Shown here in pieces: positions 27,343 to 36,318 of a stretch of DNA of 64,000 nt. Position numbers and translations under genes: made by a program. The notes below the pieces were generated by a model, which did no database searches, had not been told where the DNA came from, and saw nothing but the letters and a program-made list of their open reading frames with translations. Location of the stretch: assembly GCA_947448415.1 (NCBI GenBank), contig CANFMT010000004.1:51253-115252 (forward strand). Direction: 5' to 3'. The DNA is from Burkholderiaceae bacterium (lineage in GTDB: Bacteria > Pseudomonadota > Gammaproteobacteria > Burkholderiales > Burkholderiaceae). The stretch's first letter is position 1. Each line of letters starts with the position of its first letter.

Positions 27343-28365
27343 ATGAAAGTGACCCTGCTCGGCGCTGGTGCATGGGGAACTGCAATGGCCGTACAAGCGG
27401 CTCGCTATCTTTCTGATGGCAATGTTTCTTTATGGTCTCGCAGTGCAAATCAACTGGCTGATATTCAGAAGAGTGGTGAAAACCACTCTTATTTACCCGG
27501 CATTGCTTTACCCAAAAGCCTGCTACTAGAGAGTGATTTCACAAAAGCTGTAAAAAAATTATCTAGCACCGATTTGTTGGTCATTGCTACGCCAATGTCT
27601 GCGTTATCAGAAACAATCGCTCAAGTTTTAAAAATAGCTGATCACTCGCTAAATATTATTTGGTTGTGTAAAGGTTTAGAGCCTAAAACAGCTTTATTGC
27701 CACACCAGGTTGTTGAGCGTGAAAATAAATTACATAGTCGCGGATTAATTCATTCTTATGGCGCTTTATCTGGCCCTAGCTTTGCTCGTGAAGTGGGCGC
27801 AGGAATGCCATGCGCATTAACGGTAGCAAGCAAATCCCCAAAATTATGCGAGACAGTCCAAGCTGCTTTTCATCATGGCAACATGCGTGTTTACTCAAGT
27901 GATGATTTGATTGGTGTCGAGCTAGGCGGCGCTATTAAGAACGTTTTAGCTATCGCTGCAGGTATTGGCGATGGCCTAGATTTAGGTTTAAATGCTCGCG
28001 CTGCGGTGTTAACTCGCGGCCTGGCTGAGATGATGCGGATTGTGAAGGCTGCGGGCGGTAGACCTGAAACCTGTATGGGTCTGACTGGTGTTGGCGATCT
28101 TATTTTGACTGCTACCGGAGATCTTTCTCGTAATCGTCGGGTGGGTCTTGAGCTTGCCGCTGGAAAATCTTTAGATCAAATATTGGCCGGCTTGGGTCAT
28201 GTGGCAGAAGGCGTTCTTTGTGCTGCAGCAGTAGAAGATTTGGCTAAGCGACTAGGTGTCGAAATGCCCATTACTGCAATGATGGGCGAGGTATTGTCTG
28301 GAAAGTTGGCACCCCCCGAAGCAGTAAAAAAATTAATGGGTCGTAATCCAAAAATCGAGACTTAA
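27343..28365 (+). CDS. gpsA: Glycerol-3-phosphate dehydrogenase [NAD(P)+]
   Basis: Makes sn-glycerol 3-phosphate for phospholipids. The Rossmann motif is LLGAGAWGTAMAVQ (about 4-17); LSGPSFAREV and the catalytic Lys in GGAIKNVLAIAAGIGDGLDLG match the family, as does TGVGDLILT. The 340 residues are normal. It starts 24 bases after secB and is convergent with trmL, 12 bases apart; I see no clear terminator between them. Confidence 0.96.
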   Translation: MKVTLLGAGAWGTAMAVQAARYLSDGNVSLWSRSANQLADIQKSGENHSYLPGIALPKSLLLESDFTKAVKKLSSTDLLVIATPMSALSETIAQVLKIADHSLNIIWLCKGLEPKTALLPHQVVERENKLHSRGLIHSYGALSGPSFAREVGAGMPCALTVASKSPKLCETVQAAFHHGNMRVYSSDDLIGVELGGAIKNVLAIAAGIGDGLDLGLNARAAVLTRGLAEMMRIVKAAGGRPETCMGLTGVGDLILTATGDLSRNRRVGLELAAGKSLDQILAGLGHVAEGVLCAAAVEDLAKRLGVEMPITAMMGEVLSGKLAPPEAVKKLMGRNPKIET

Positions 28366-28377
28366 GTTAAGGGTCCT

Positions 28378-28848
28378 TTAGTTTCCGCCGGCTAAGCCAT
28401 TCTGGCGCCAAGCTTCATAAACAACGATTGCCACTGTATTCGATAGGTTCAAACTTCGACTGCTATCTTGCATTGATAAACGCATTTGATTGTCCGGAGG
28501 AATAGAGCTCCTCACTTCATCAGTAATGCCTTTGGTCTCAGAGCCAAAAACAAAATAATCATTTGGTAAATATTTGCCGCCATGAAATTTGCCCTTGCCT
28601 TTAGTTGTCAATGCAAACAAATGCTGTGGATCAGGTTTTTCATCTTTTAAAAATTGCACCCAGTTTGCATGTACTTTGATCGTTGCAAACTCGTGGTAGT
28701 CCAGACCGGCTCGGCGTAACTTCGCATCCTCCATTGGAAAACCGAGAGGCTCAATCAGGTGTAGTTTTGCACCGGTATTTGCGCACAAGCGAATGATATT
28801 GCCTGTATTGGGAGGAATTTCTGGTTCAAATAAAACAATGTTAAACAT
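28378..28848 (-). CDS. trmL: tRNA (cytidine(34)-2'-O)-methyltransferase
   Basis: SPOUT-class methyltransferase that modifies the wobble base of two tRNA-Leu species. The 156 residues hold the N-terminal FEPEIPPNTGNIIRLCANTG, the knot region YFVFGSETKGI and the C-terminal SLNLSNTVAIVVYEAWRQ. It follows comF by 18 bases. An AATAAT hexamer lies 6 bases before its ATG, one mismatch from TATAAT, so it might also have its own leaderless promoter. Confidence 0.94.
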   Translation of the reverse strand: MFNIVLFEPEIPPNTGNIIRLCANTGAKLHLIEPLGFPMEDAKLRRAGLDYHEFATIKVHANWVQFLKDEKPDPQHLFALTTKGKGKFHGGKYLPNDYFVFGSETKGITDEVRSSIPPDNQMRLSMQDSSRSLNLSNTVAIVVYEAWRQNGLAGGN

Positions 28849-28866
28849 GGATCAATTATTACTCTG

Positions 28867-29610
28867 TTAGGTAGATCTTGGGGTCCTGAGTAAAACCCAA
28901 TTAATGACGCGCGATACGCCATTGTCCTTCAGAATGCTCGCAATTTCATTGAGGGTTGCGCCGCTAGTCATCACATCATCAAAGACAATAACAATTTTGT
29001 TCTCCAGTTGATCAAGATACATAGGTTCAATATAAAACATTCCCTGTATCAAGCGATGTCGATTGGCTGCTGATGTGCCTGCCTGGTGTTCAGAGTAGTG
29101 ATGCCTCCTGAGGATGTATGGAGATTTTTGAATGGAAGATCTACAGCGTATTAACTTAGCCAATTCCCAGCTTTGATTGAAACCTCTTGCTGCTAACTTT
29201 TGAATGCTAAGAGGAACCGGTAGGAGGTAGTCTGCAAACGATTCATTTAATTGATCGGTAAAAAGTTGATTCCATGCACCAGCAAGACCATGTGCAAACG
29301 TTACCCGCTTTTGATATTTAAATTGATGCAAACTTTCTTGCAAAATTCCATCGTAAAAATCTAAGCAAAACGTTTCATCAAAAGCGGGCGGATTATTAAT
29401 GCACTGAAGACATACTTGATCTTTAATTTCTGACTCTTGCAGGGAGATACCGCATTGCGCACAGCATTCATACGCCAACGCACCTTCCTCCCTTAGAAGT
29501 CTTAGACATTTATTGCAGATGGTGAGCTCTTGAAAATCTCTACACCCAATACAAGCGCTTGGTAATGCATATGCGCTAATGGATTGAAAAATCTTCTGTA
29601 GAAGTTGCAT
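28867..29610 (-). CDS. comF: ComF family phosphoribosyltransferase-like protein
   Basis: An N-terminal zinc-ribbon region has Cys pairs (CIGC, CNKC, CAQC, CLQC; about 20-90) and a C-terminal PRTase fold carries the PRPP loop IVFDDVMTSGATLNE near residue 210. ComF proteins are needed for DNA uptake in several bacteria; whether this strain is competent cannot be told here. The track start at 29646 is a TTG; I use the ATG at 29610 (247 residues). TATACT lies 9 bases upstream of it. Confidence 0.88.
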   Translation of the reverse strand: MQLLQKIFQSISAYALPSACIGCRDFQELTICNKCLRLLREEGALAYECCAQCGISLQESEIKDQVCLQCINNPPAFDETFCLDFYDGILQESLHQFKYQKRVTFAHGLAGAWNQLFTDQLNESFADYLLPVPLSIQKLAARGFNQSWELAKLIRCRSSIQKSPYILRRHHYSEHQAGTSAANRHRLIQGMFYIEPMYLDQLENKIVIVFDDVMTSGATLNEIASILKDNGVSRVINWVLLRTPRST

Positions 29611-29619
29611 GGGGCGCTG

Positions 29620-29627
29620 AGTATACT
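29620..29627. promoter_or_regulatory. Symmetric -10 (AGTATACT) between comF and the BioC-like gene
   Basis: AGTATACT is self-complementary, giving TATACT on both strands: plus-strand spacing is 6 bases to the ATG at 29634, minus-strand spacing is 9 bases to the comF ATG. It is a candidate bidirectional promoter within a 23-base gap. Confidence 0.45.
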
Positions 29628-29633
29628 GAGCCA

Positions 29634-30431
29634 ATGACCCAGCCAATCAGATGGTTACAAGACGAAATTGCAGACCGTATGTTGCAGAAATTGGACATCG
29701 TTAAAATCGATGTTAAAGATGTCTTAATCGTCCCAGATTTTCCGGGAAGACACTTAACTGCATTTGCAAAACGCTACCCAAACGCAAATATTTGTAGCCT
29801 TAGTGAAGACGGTATCTCTGGGTTTGAAATGTGGCGTTCTAAGGCTTTATCTAATTGGCGATCATTGTTTCGTACAAATACCGAGGCATTTAGCTCTTAC
29901 CAGGCCACCGGCAAATTTGATCTTCCCGATAATTCTGTTGATTTGGTATTTAGCGATCTATTAATTCAGGATCTTCCTGACCCCAAGCAATTTTTGCAGG
30001 AATGTTGGCGTGTTTTACGCGAGGGGGGATTAATCGCCTTTAGCTATCTGGGTCCGGATACTGGCAAGGAATTGCGGAGTGTTGATCTGCCGGGTGTGAA
30101 ATTAAAGAATTTATTGAGCCCATGGGACATGCATGACATGGGCGATGCCTTGTTATCGGAGCGTTTTTCAGACCCAGTAATGGACATGGAGTTCCTAACC
30201 TTGGACTATGAGAAGCCTGAACTTTTGATGGTTGATATAGAGGCCCTCAAACTCTCCCATTTTCTTGCGTTAGAAGCTCCCAAATTAGATGTTTTGCCAC
30301 AAAAACTGACTTTAGAGGTGGTTTATGGGCATGCATGGGTCATAGGCAAGCACCTTGCAAAGGCTAAGGACAACGTTGCCTATATTGATCTAAACCAAAT
30401 TGGACGCAAGACTAGGCCAGATTCTGCTTAA
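29634..30431 (+). CDS. Class I SAM-dependent methyltransferase, BioC-like
   Basis: A 265-residue methyltransferase fold resembling BioC (malonyl-ACP methyltransferase for biotin synthesis). The later motifs are recognisable: LPDNSVDLVFSDLLIQDLPDPKQFLQECWRVLREGGLIAFSYLGPDT. However motif I, normally D-x-G-x-G-x-G, reads DVLIVPDFPGRHLTAFA here and lacks the glycine loop, so SAM binding is uncertain. It is divergent from comF. No other biotin synthesis gene except birA is present. Confidence 0.7.
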   Translation: MTQPIRWLQDEIADRMLQKLDIVKIDVKDVLIVPDFPGRHLTAFAKRYPNANICSLSEDGISGFEMWRSKALSNWRSLFRTNTEAFSSYQATGKFDLPDNSVDLVFSDLLIQDLPDPKQFLQECWRVLREGGLIAFSYLGPDTGKELRSVDLPGVKLKNLLSPWDMHDMGDALLSERFSDPVMDMEFLTLDYEKPELLMVDIEALKLSHFLALEAPKLDVLPQKLTLEVVYGHAWVIGKHLAKAKDNVAYIDLNQIGRKTRPDSA

Positions 30432-30493
30432 GTGTAAGTGATTACTATCATTTAAACCTTGGTCAAGATTGGTTCAGACTGGGTCATCCCTGT

Positions 30494-30522
30494 TTGTTGT
30501 TGAACCTAATTAACCCTATAAT
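30494..30522 (+). promoter_or_regulatory. Promoter of the cytochrome oxidase operon
   Basis: TTGTTG, a 17-base spacer and a perfect TATAAT (30517-30522), about 88 bases upstream of coxB. The -35 matches consensus only at its TTG. The position, in a 179-base gap before a large operon, supports it. Confidence 0.55.
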
Positions 30523-30610
30523 CACGGCAGGAAGTATTGGCTTGAGACCGTTTTTTGGGCATTTTGTGGCATTTTTGCTGCTTTGCTCACGACAATAAAC
30601 AGAGAATAAG

Positions 30611-31765
30611 ATGAATTTATTTGGAAAAGTCACTAGGGCTTCGCTCTATTTCGCAGTAGCCTTTGGTACTGCTTTTGCTCATGCAGCAGAGAATATGCCT
30701 GGTGGCCCAGCTGTTAATCAGCTCAATTTTGCAGCCCCTGCTACCAAAATCATGCAAGAGATTCACTGGTTGCATTGGATGATGTTGGTAATTTGTGCGC
30801 TCATCTTTGTGGGCGTATTTGGCGTGATGTTCTATTCGATTTTGAAGCACCGCAAATCATTAGGTCATAAGTCAGCATCTTTTCATGAGAGCACAACGGT
30901 TGAAATTATTTGGACAGTAATTCCATTGCTCATCGTTATCGGCATGGCATTGCCTGCAACAAAAACAGTTGTAGCGATGAAAGACACTACCAACTCTGAC
31001 ATCACTATTAAGACCACCGGTTATCAGTGGAAGTGGGGTTACGACTACATCAAAGGCGAAGGTGAGGGCATTAGTTTTGTGTCTACCTTAGCTACATCAC
31101 GTGAAGCCATCAATAACCTAGCACCTAAATCAAGTACCTATTTGATGGAAGTGGATAACGAAATGGTTGTTCCAGTTGGCAAGAAAATTCGTTTGATCAC
31201 AACAGCTAATGACGTTATTCATGCATGGACTATCCCTGCATTTGGCGTAAAGCAAGACGCAATCCCAGGATTTGTTCGTGATACTTGGTTTAGAGCCGAT
31301 AAGATTGGCACCTTCCGCGGTCAGTGTTCTGAGTTATGCGGCGCTGAGCATGCCTTCATGCCGATCGTTGTAAAAGTAGTTTCACCAGAAGACTACACAG
31401 CCTGGGTTGCAGAGAAGAAGAAAGAAATGGGCGCTGGCGGAGATGACCCATCTAAGGTTTACACCTTGGATGAGCAAAAAGAGCGCGGTGCAAAAGTATA
31501 TGCAGCGAACTGTGCTGCGTGTCATCAGCCTAATGGTAAAGGTGCGGGTGCATTCCCAGCATTGGATGGCAGCAAAGTGGTTAATGGTCCTAAAGCGGGT
31601 CAATTTAATATTTTGTTGAACGGTAAAAATGCAATGCCGAAGTGGGCAGGCGTACTTTCCGATGGAGATATCGCAGCCGTTATTACCTATACCCGTAATT
31701 CATGGGGTAATAAAACGGGCGAAGTGATTCAGACCCAAGAAATTATTACCGCACGCGGCCAGTAA
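30611..31765 (+). CDS. coxB: Cytochrome c oxidase subunit II with fused cytochrome c domain
   Basis: Respiratory terminal oxidase subunit of 384 residues. A signal peptide is followed by two transmembrane helices (about 55-77 and 95-115), the cupredoxin CuA domain with CSELCGAEHAFMP (about 240-252) and a C-terminal class I cytochrome c with heme motif CAACH at 301-305 and a Met ligand in NAMPKW. The fused heme c makes this a caa3-type oxidase. It heads the operon coxB-ctaD-small protein-ctaG-DUF2970-ctaE. Confidence 0.96.
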   Translation: MNLFGKVTRASLYFAVAFGTAFAHAAENMPGGPAVNQLNFAAPATKIMQEIHWLHWMMLVICALIFVGVFGVMFYSILKHRKSLGHKSASFHESTTVEIIWTVIPLLIVIGMALPATKTVVAMKDTTNSDITIKTTGYQWKWGYDYIKGEGEGISFVSTLATSREAINNLAPKSSTYLMEVDNEMVVPVGKKIRLITTANDVIHAWTIPAFGVKQDAIPGFVRDTWFRADKIGTFRGQCSELCGAEHAFMPIVVKVVSPEDYTAWVAEKKKEMGAGGDDPSKVYTLDEQKERGAKVYAANCAACHQPNGKGAGAFPALDGSKVVNGPKAGQFNILLNGKNAMPKWAGVLSDGDIAAVITYTRNSWGNKTGEVIQTQEIITARGQ

Positions 31766-31808
31766 ATCAGATTAACTAATACAGATAAAAACGAAACCGG
31801 AGTAATTC

Positions 31809-33428
31809 ATGAGCACAGTCTCTACTACCCACGATCACGCACACGATCACGCGCATGATGATCACACGCCACATGGCTGGCGTCGCTGGTTGTTCGCAAC
31901 CAACCACAAAGACATCGGCACGATGTATTTGATCTTCTCATTCGTTAGCTTATTGGCTGGCGGCGTGATGGCCTTAGGTATTCGTTTGGAATTATTCCAA
32001 CCAGGTCTCCAGTTCTTCCGCCCCGAGTTCTTTAATCAGTTAACAACCATGCACGGTTTGGTGATGGTGTTCGGCGCGATCATGCCGGCATTTGTTGGTT
32101 TTGCTAACTGGATGGTGCCTTTGCAAATTGGTGCATCTGATATGGCGTTTGCTCGCATGAACAACTTTAGCTTTTGGATTCTGCCAGTAGCTGCTACTTT
32201 GTTGTTGAGCTCATTCCTTGTTCCTGGTGGCGCTCCAGCAGGTGGTTGGACTATCTATGCCCCATTGACCTCACAAATGGGGCCTGGCATGGACATGGCT
32301 ATTTTCGCTCTCCATTTGCTAGGAGCTTCTTCTATCATGGGATCGATCAACATCATCGTGACCATTTTGAATATGCGCGCTCCTGGCATGACTTTGATGA
32401 AGATGCCAATGTTCTGCTGGACTTGGTTGATTACTGCTTACTTATTGATTGCAGTGATGCCTGTCTTAGCTGGCGCTATTACGATGGTTTTGACTGATCG
32501 TCACTTTGGTACTTCATTCTTCTCCGCTGTTGGCGGTGGCGACCCAATTATGTTCCAGCACATTTTCTGGTTCTTTGGTCACCCAGAGGTTTACATCATG
32601 ATTCTTCCAGCATTCGGAATCGTGAGTGAAATCGTTCCAGCATTCTCCAGAAAAACCTTGTTTGGTTACAGCTCAATGGTTTATGCAACATCGTCTATTG
32701 CGATCTTGTCATTCATCGTTTGGGCTCACCACATGTTTGCAACTGGTATGCCAGTAACAGGTCAATTGTTCTTCATGTACGCAACCATGTTGATCGCTGT
32801 GCCGACTGGTGTGAAGATTTTTAACTGGGTTGCAACAATGTGGAAGGGTTCAATGACCTTTGAAACTCCAATGTTGTGGGCTATTGGTTTTATATTTGTT
32901 TTCACTATGGGTGGCTTTACCGGTTTGATTCTGGCAATGGCACCAATTGATATTGGCCTACAAGATACTTACTACGTTGTGGCTCATTTCCACTATGTAT
33001 TAGTAGCAGGTTCTTTATTCGCAATGTTTGCTGGTTTCTATTACTGGTGTCCTAAGTGGACTGGTCGTATGGCCAACGAAACACGTGGCAAGATCCACTT
33101 CTGGGCTTCCATGATTTTCTTTAACATTACCTTCTTCCCAATGCACTTCTTGGGTCTTGCAGGTATGCCACGTCGCTATGCAGACTATCCAACTCAGTTT
33201 GCCGACTTCAATTTAATTGCTTCGATCGGTGCTCTCGGCTTTGGATTGTCACAGGTCTATTTCTTGTTCTGCGTAGCATTGCCTGCTTATCGTGGTCTTG
33301 GCGAGAAAGCTCCAGCCAAGCCTTGGGATGGCGCCAAAGGTTTAGAGTGGACTGTGCCTTCGCCAGCTCCGCATCACACTTTTGAAACACCTCCTAGTGC
33401 AGAGCAGTTGCGTGAAGCAGGAATTTAA
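31809..33428 (+). CDS. ctaD: Cytochrome c oxidase subunit I
   Basis: Catalytic heme a/a3-CuB subunit with 12 transmembrane helices in 539 residues. A His/Asp-rich N-terminus ([16 protein letters not shown]) precedes helix 1. Heme and CuB ligands are in [27 protein letters not shown] (with the His-Tyr crosslink pair), AHHMF and the last-helix [12 protein letters not shown]. The K- and D-channel regions look normal. Its last 17 bases overlap the small assembly-protein gene. Confidence 0.97.
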   Translation: MSTVSTTHDHAHDHAHDDHTPHGWRRWLFATNHKDIGTMYLIFSFVSLLAGGVMALGIRLELFQPGLQFFRPEFFNQLTTMHGLVMVFGAIMPAFVGFANWMVPLQIGASDMAFARMNNFSFWILPVAATLLLSSFLVPGGAPAGGWTIYAPLTSQMGPGMDMAIFALHLLGASSIMGSINIIVTILNMRAPGMTLMKMPMFCWTWLITAYLLIAVMPVLAGAITMVLTDRHFGTSFFSAVGGGDPIMFQHIFWFFGHPEVYIMILPAFGIVSEIVPAFSRKTLFGYSSMVYATSSIAILSFIVWAHHMFATGMPVTGQLFFMYATMLIAVPTGVKIFNWVATMWKGSMTFETPMLWAIGFIFVFTMGGFTGLILAMAPIDIGLQDTYYVVAHFHYVLVAGSLFAMFAGFYYWCPKWTGRMANETRGKIHFWASMIFFNITFFPMHFLGLAGMPRRYADYPTQFADFNLIASIGALGFGLSQVYFLFCVALPAYRGLGEKAPAKPWDGAKGLEWTVPSPAPHHTFETPPSAEQLREAGI

Positions 33429-33543
33429 TACGTCTTCCAAACAAGCCCTAGCTGCGAATAATCGCCGCTTAGGGCTCGTTCTTTTAAGCATTGCTGCGAT
33501 CTTCTTTATGGGCATTGTGGTGAAGTGGAGCGTGCTTGGTTAA
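33412..33543 (+). CDS. Cytochrome oxidase small assembly protein (43 codons)
   Basis: Too short for the ORF track. From GTG at 33412 the frame reads [20 protein letters not shown], then a single hydrophobic helix ([17 protein letters not shown]) and KWSVLG. Burkholderiales carry such a small single-span protein between ctaD and ctaG, annotated as an oxidase small assembly protein. The basic pre-helix segment should keep the N-terminus in the cytoplasm. An alternative GTG lies at 33397. It overlaps ctaD by 17 bases and ends 15 bases before ctaG. Confidence 0.75.
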   Translation: MKQEFNTSSKQALAANNRRLGLVLLSIAAIFFMGIVVKWSVLG

Positions 33544-33558
33544 TCCCATTGTGCCGAT

Positions 33559-34143
33559 ATGACAGCTATTTACTCTGCAAACCGCCAAATCTTACTGAAG
33601 CTACTCATCGCTTCGGTGATGATGTTCGGTTTTGGTTATGCATTGGTTCCGATGTACAAAGCCTTATGTGAGGTCACTGGGATCAATGTAGTAACGAGCA
33701 AGAATGATTATGGTGTCAGAGCCTATAGCCCTAATAAGGTTGGCAATACACAAGTTAACTACGCTCGTACAGTAACCATTGAGTTTGATTCAAATAGTCG
33801 CGGCCCGTTTACTTTTAAGCCAGTAAAGAATTTTTTAGAAGTGCATCCTGGCGAAATGACCGAGATTGTTTATGAAGTAACGAACAATCAAAATCGTCAG
33901 GTACGCGCTCAAGCAATACCAAGCTATGCACCTAAAAGTGCTACAGAGTTTTTTACGAAATTAGAGTGCTTTTGTTTTCAGGAACAAACGCTTGCAGCAA
34001 ATGAAACAAAAAGGATGCCGGTAGTTTTTGTGATCGATGCGGGTTTACCGGATGATGTAAAAACAATTACTTTGTCATATACCTTCTTTGAGTTGGGCTT
34101 AGGTGGTACGCCTCCAGCCCCTAAATCAAGAATGGCTTCATGA
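33559..34143 (+). CDS. ctaG: Cytochrome c oxidase assembly protein CtaG (Cox11)
   Basis: Copper chaperone for the CuB site. The 194 residues begin with one transmembrane helix (about 11-30) followed by the periplasmic domain. The conserved copper-binding segment is KLECFCFQEQTL (Cys-Phe-Cys), with MPVVFVIDAGLP downstream. Its TGA overlaps the ATG of the DUF2970 gene. Confidence 0.95.
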   Translation: MTAIYSANRQILLKLLIASVMMFGFGYALVPMYKALCEVTGINVVTSKNDYGVRAYSPNKVGNTQVNYARTVTIEFDSNSRGPFTFKPVKNFLEVHPGEMTEIVYEVTNNQNRQVRAQAIPSYAPKSATEFFTKLECFCFQEQTLAANETKRMPVVFVIDAGLPDDVKTITLSYTFFELGLGGTPPAPKSRMAS

Positions 34144-34334
34144 AAAAGAAAAGTAGTTTTATGCAGTCTATGAAAGCGGTGATGTGGGGCTTTTTGGGCG
34201 TGCGTAAGCAGTCAGGTTTGCAGGAAGATGTTGCTTCATTGAGTTTTGTGCACATTATCATTGCTGGAGTTATTGGCGCCTTGATTTTTATGGGCGTTCT
34301 CCTATTGATAGTGAAAGCAGTTGTATCCCATTGA
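34140..34334 (+). CDS. DUF2970 small membrane protein
   Basis: A 64-residue protein: a basic N-terminus, the conserved segment MKAVMWGFLGVRKQSG, and one C-terminal transmembrane helix (IIIAGVIGALIFMGVLLLIVKAVV). DUF2970 proteins occur in oxidase operons of Burkholderiales between ctaG and subunit III. The function is unknown; an accessory role for the oxidase is inferred from position and from the 4-base overlap with ctaG. Confidence 0.85.
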   Translation: MKKKSSFMQSMKAVMWGFLGVRKQSGLQEDVASLSFVHIIIAGVIGALIFMGVLLLIVKAVVSH

Positions 34335-34363
34335 TTATTTTTTGATTGAATAGAGAGAATAAG

Positions 34364-35218
34364 ATGTCATCCAATTCAACCCCATACTATTACGTCCCTG
34401 GACTATCTAGGCATCCAGCAATGGCCGCTCTTGGCTTGGTTGCTTTTGCCTTTGGTATTTCTGGATGGGTAAATCATGCCTCTTGGGGCGGCCCGCTCTG
34501 TCTTACAGGCGTTGCTTTTGTTATCTTCGTCCTTTATAACTGGTTTGGGGACACGATTGCGGAGTCAAACTCTGGCAAGAATGGCGTCAACGTAGATGTC
34601 TCTTATCGCTGGTCAATGGCATGGTTCATCTTCTCTGAAATCATGTTCTTTGGCGCATTCTTCGCTGCCTTGTTCTATGCCCGCAATATTGCGATGCCTT
34701 GGATGGGTGATGTTGAAAGTAAATTGATTTGGCCTAATTTCCAGGCTGTTTGGCCTAATGATGGTCCTGCTGGTTTGGTAGAGAAATTTACCACTATGGG
34801 CCCATGGCCAATTCCAACAATCAATACTTTGTTGTTGTTGAGCTCTGGCGTAACAATTACTATTGCTCACCATGCATTGGTAGAGAACCATATGAAGAAA
34901 GCCATCATTGGCTTAGCTGCTACCGTTAGTTTGGGCGCAATCTTCTTGGGCTTCCAGGTTTATGAGTACTACCATGCTTACCATGAACTGAACTTGAAAT
35001 TGACCTCAGGTATCTATGGCTCAACTTTCTTCATGTTGACTGGCTTTCATGGCTTCCACGTTTTCCTTGGTGGCACTATGTTAGCGATTGTGTTGCGTCG
35101 TATGATCCGTGGCGACTTTACTGCTAAGCACCACTTTGCATTTGAAGGAGCTGCCTGGTACTGGCACTTCGTTGACGTGGTCTGGCTGGGCCTGTATATC
35201 GCTGTTTACTGGATGTAA
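34364..35218 (+). CDS. ctaE: Cytochrome c oxidase subunit III
   Basis: Seven-helix accessory subunit. The track start at 34346 is a TTG; I use the ATG at 34364 after AGAGAGAATAAG (284 residues). Family landmarks are RWSMAWFIFSEIMFFGAFFAALFYAR, EYYHAYHELNLKLTSGIYGSTFFMLTGFHGFHV and the C-terminal AWYWHFVDVVWLGLYIAVYWM. A strong terminator follows 9 bases after the stop, so it ends the structural oxidase operon. Confidence 0.96.
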   Translation: MSSNSTPYYYVPGLSRHPAMAALGLVAFAFGISGWVNHASWGGPLCLTGVAFVIFVLYNWFGDTIAESNSGKNGVNVDVSYRWSMAWFIFSEIMFFGAFFAALFYARNIAMPWMGDVESKLIWPNFQAVWPNDGPAGLVEKFTTMGPWPIPTINTLLLLSSGVTITIAHHALVENHMKKAIIGLAATVSLGAIFLGFQVYEYYHAYHELNLKLTSGIYGSTFFMLTGFHGFHVFLGGTMLAIVLRRMIRGDFTAKHHFAFEGAAWYWHFVDVVWLGLYIAVYWM

Positions 35219-35227
35219 TCCAATAAA

Positions 35228-35257
35228 AATCGGGGCTTAAAGCCCCGATTTGTTTTT
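35228..35257 (+). terminator. Rho-independent terminator after ctaE
   Basis: AATCGGGGCT TAA AGCCCCGATT forms a perfect 10-bp stem with a 3-base loop, followed by TGTTTTTG. On the minus strand the stem is followed by TTTTATTGG, so it may also terminate the DUF2909 transcript. Confidence 0.88.
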
Positions 35258-35283
35258 GTAATGTGATTTTGATGTGGCAACGA

Positions 35284-35496
35284 TTAGTTTGTTCCCACTT
35301 TAATTCCAGTAGCCTCAATGAGGCCAAAGTAGTGAGCTAGGAGAATTCCCAGAAATAGGGCAATAGATAGTCCAATTCGCAGCATCAGAGAGTGAACCAT
35401 CCGCGAGCTGTTGCCCCTATCTTTCATCATGTAATACAGAGCTGATCCTAAGCTGACAACAATCATTAGTAGGACAATCGGAATAATCCACTTCAT
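35284..35496 (-). CDS. DUF2909 twin-transmembrane protein
   Basis: A 70-residue protein with two helices (about 3-23 and 41-62) separated by a basic loop (MKDRGNSSRMVHSLMLR). It matches the twin-transmembrane/DUF2909 family found next to subunit III genes. The function is unknown. It is encoded opposite to the oxidase genes and divergent from SURF1. AAGAAGGA precedes its ATG at a workable distance. Confidence 0.82.
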   Translation of the reverse strand: MKWIIPIVLLMIVVSLGSALYYMMKDRGNSSRMVHSLMLRIGLSIALFLGILLAHYFGLIEATGIKVGTN

Positions 35497-35520
35497 CTCT
35501 AATCCTTCTTCTTAAATCTC

Positions 35521-36318
35521 TTGAATAGTCTTTTAACCGCTCTCATTGCTAAGCGCATAGTTGCTACTGTATCAGCCTTGCTGGTCATTGCAATTGGCTG
35601 CGGTGCGGGCATTTGGCAGCTTGGTAGGGCGGACACTAAAATTGCCTTAGCTGCCAATTTATTAGCGCGCCAGCAAATGCCTATCCTGAATGCGAATGCT
35701 GGTTCATGGACTCTAGAGGAAGCCGCTGAGCGTCGCATGATTGCTAGGGGGCAATACATTCCAGAGGCAGCCATTTGGTTGGATAACCGACCCAGACCCA
35801 TTCCTCCAGCTGGATCTACAAGTGCTCAGTCGGGTTTCTACCTGATGATGCCTTTGAGATTAGAGGGAAGAAGTGATGTGCTTTGGGTGAATCGAGGTTG
35901 GGCACCACGCAATAATGAAAATCGTGAGACCATGCCGCCAGTGCAAACGCCAAATAAAGTGGTCAATATTGAGGGTATTGTTTTTGCCCATCCTGGTAAG
36001 GTCTATGAGTTAGGGAGCGGCAAGCGCTCCGCTGAGATAAGCAAGCCCAGAATCGAGCAAAACTTTGATTTAGTGACCGAAGGTGAGGCGCGAGGCTGGA
36101 TGCAGCTACCTTTTATTTTGCGTGAGGTTGAGGTCGGTGCGCAAGATGGCTTGCTACGTGATTGGGCGCCCCTGACAAGCGGAGTCGATCGCCATTATGC
36201 TTATGCATTCCAGTGGTTTGCTTTAGCTTTTTCTGGATTTTTATTTTGGTTAATCAGTGGCCTACGAGAATACAAACGTCAAGGCTTTGTGCATGGGCAT
36301 CAAGGGGATCAAGGGTGA
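35521..36318 (+). CDS. SURF1 family oxidase assembly protein
   Basis: A 265-residue SURF1/Shy1 homologue that supports heme a insertion into subunit I. One transmembrane helix lies at each end (about 9-27 and 233-252), with the periplasmic domain between. Typical parts are GIWQLGRADTKIALA, WLDNRPRP, WVNRGWAPR and the terminal HYAYAFQWFALA. The only usable start is TTG at 35521: the frame is closed by TAA at 35500 and there is no ATG before helix 1. No Shine-Dalgarno is evident. Confidence 0.88.
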   Translation: MNSLLTALIAKRIVATVSALLVIAIGCGAGIWQLGRADTKIALAANLLARQQMPILNANAGSWTLEEAAERRMIARGQYIPEAAIWLDNRPRPIPPAGSTSAQSGFYLMMPLRLEGRSDVLWVNRGWAPRNNENRETMPPVQTPNKVVNIEGIVFAHPGKVYELGSGKRSAEISKPRIEQNFDLVTEGEARGWMQLPFILREVEVGAQDGLLRDWAPLTSGVDRHYAYAFQWFALAFSGFLFWLISGLREYKRQGFVHGHQGDQG

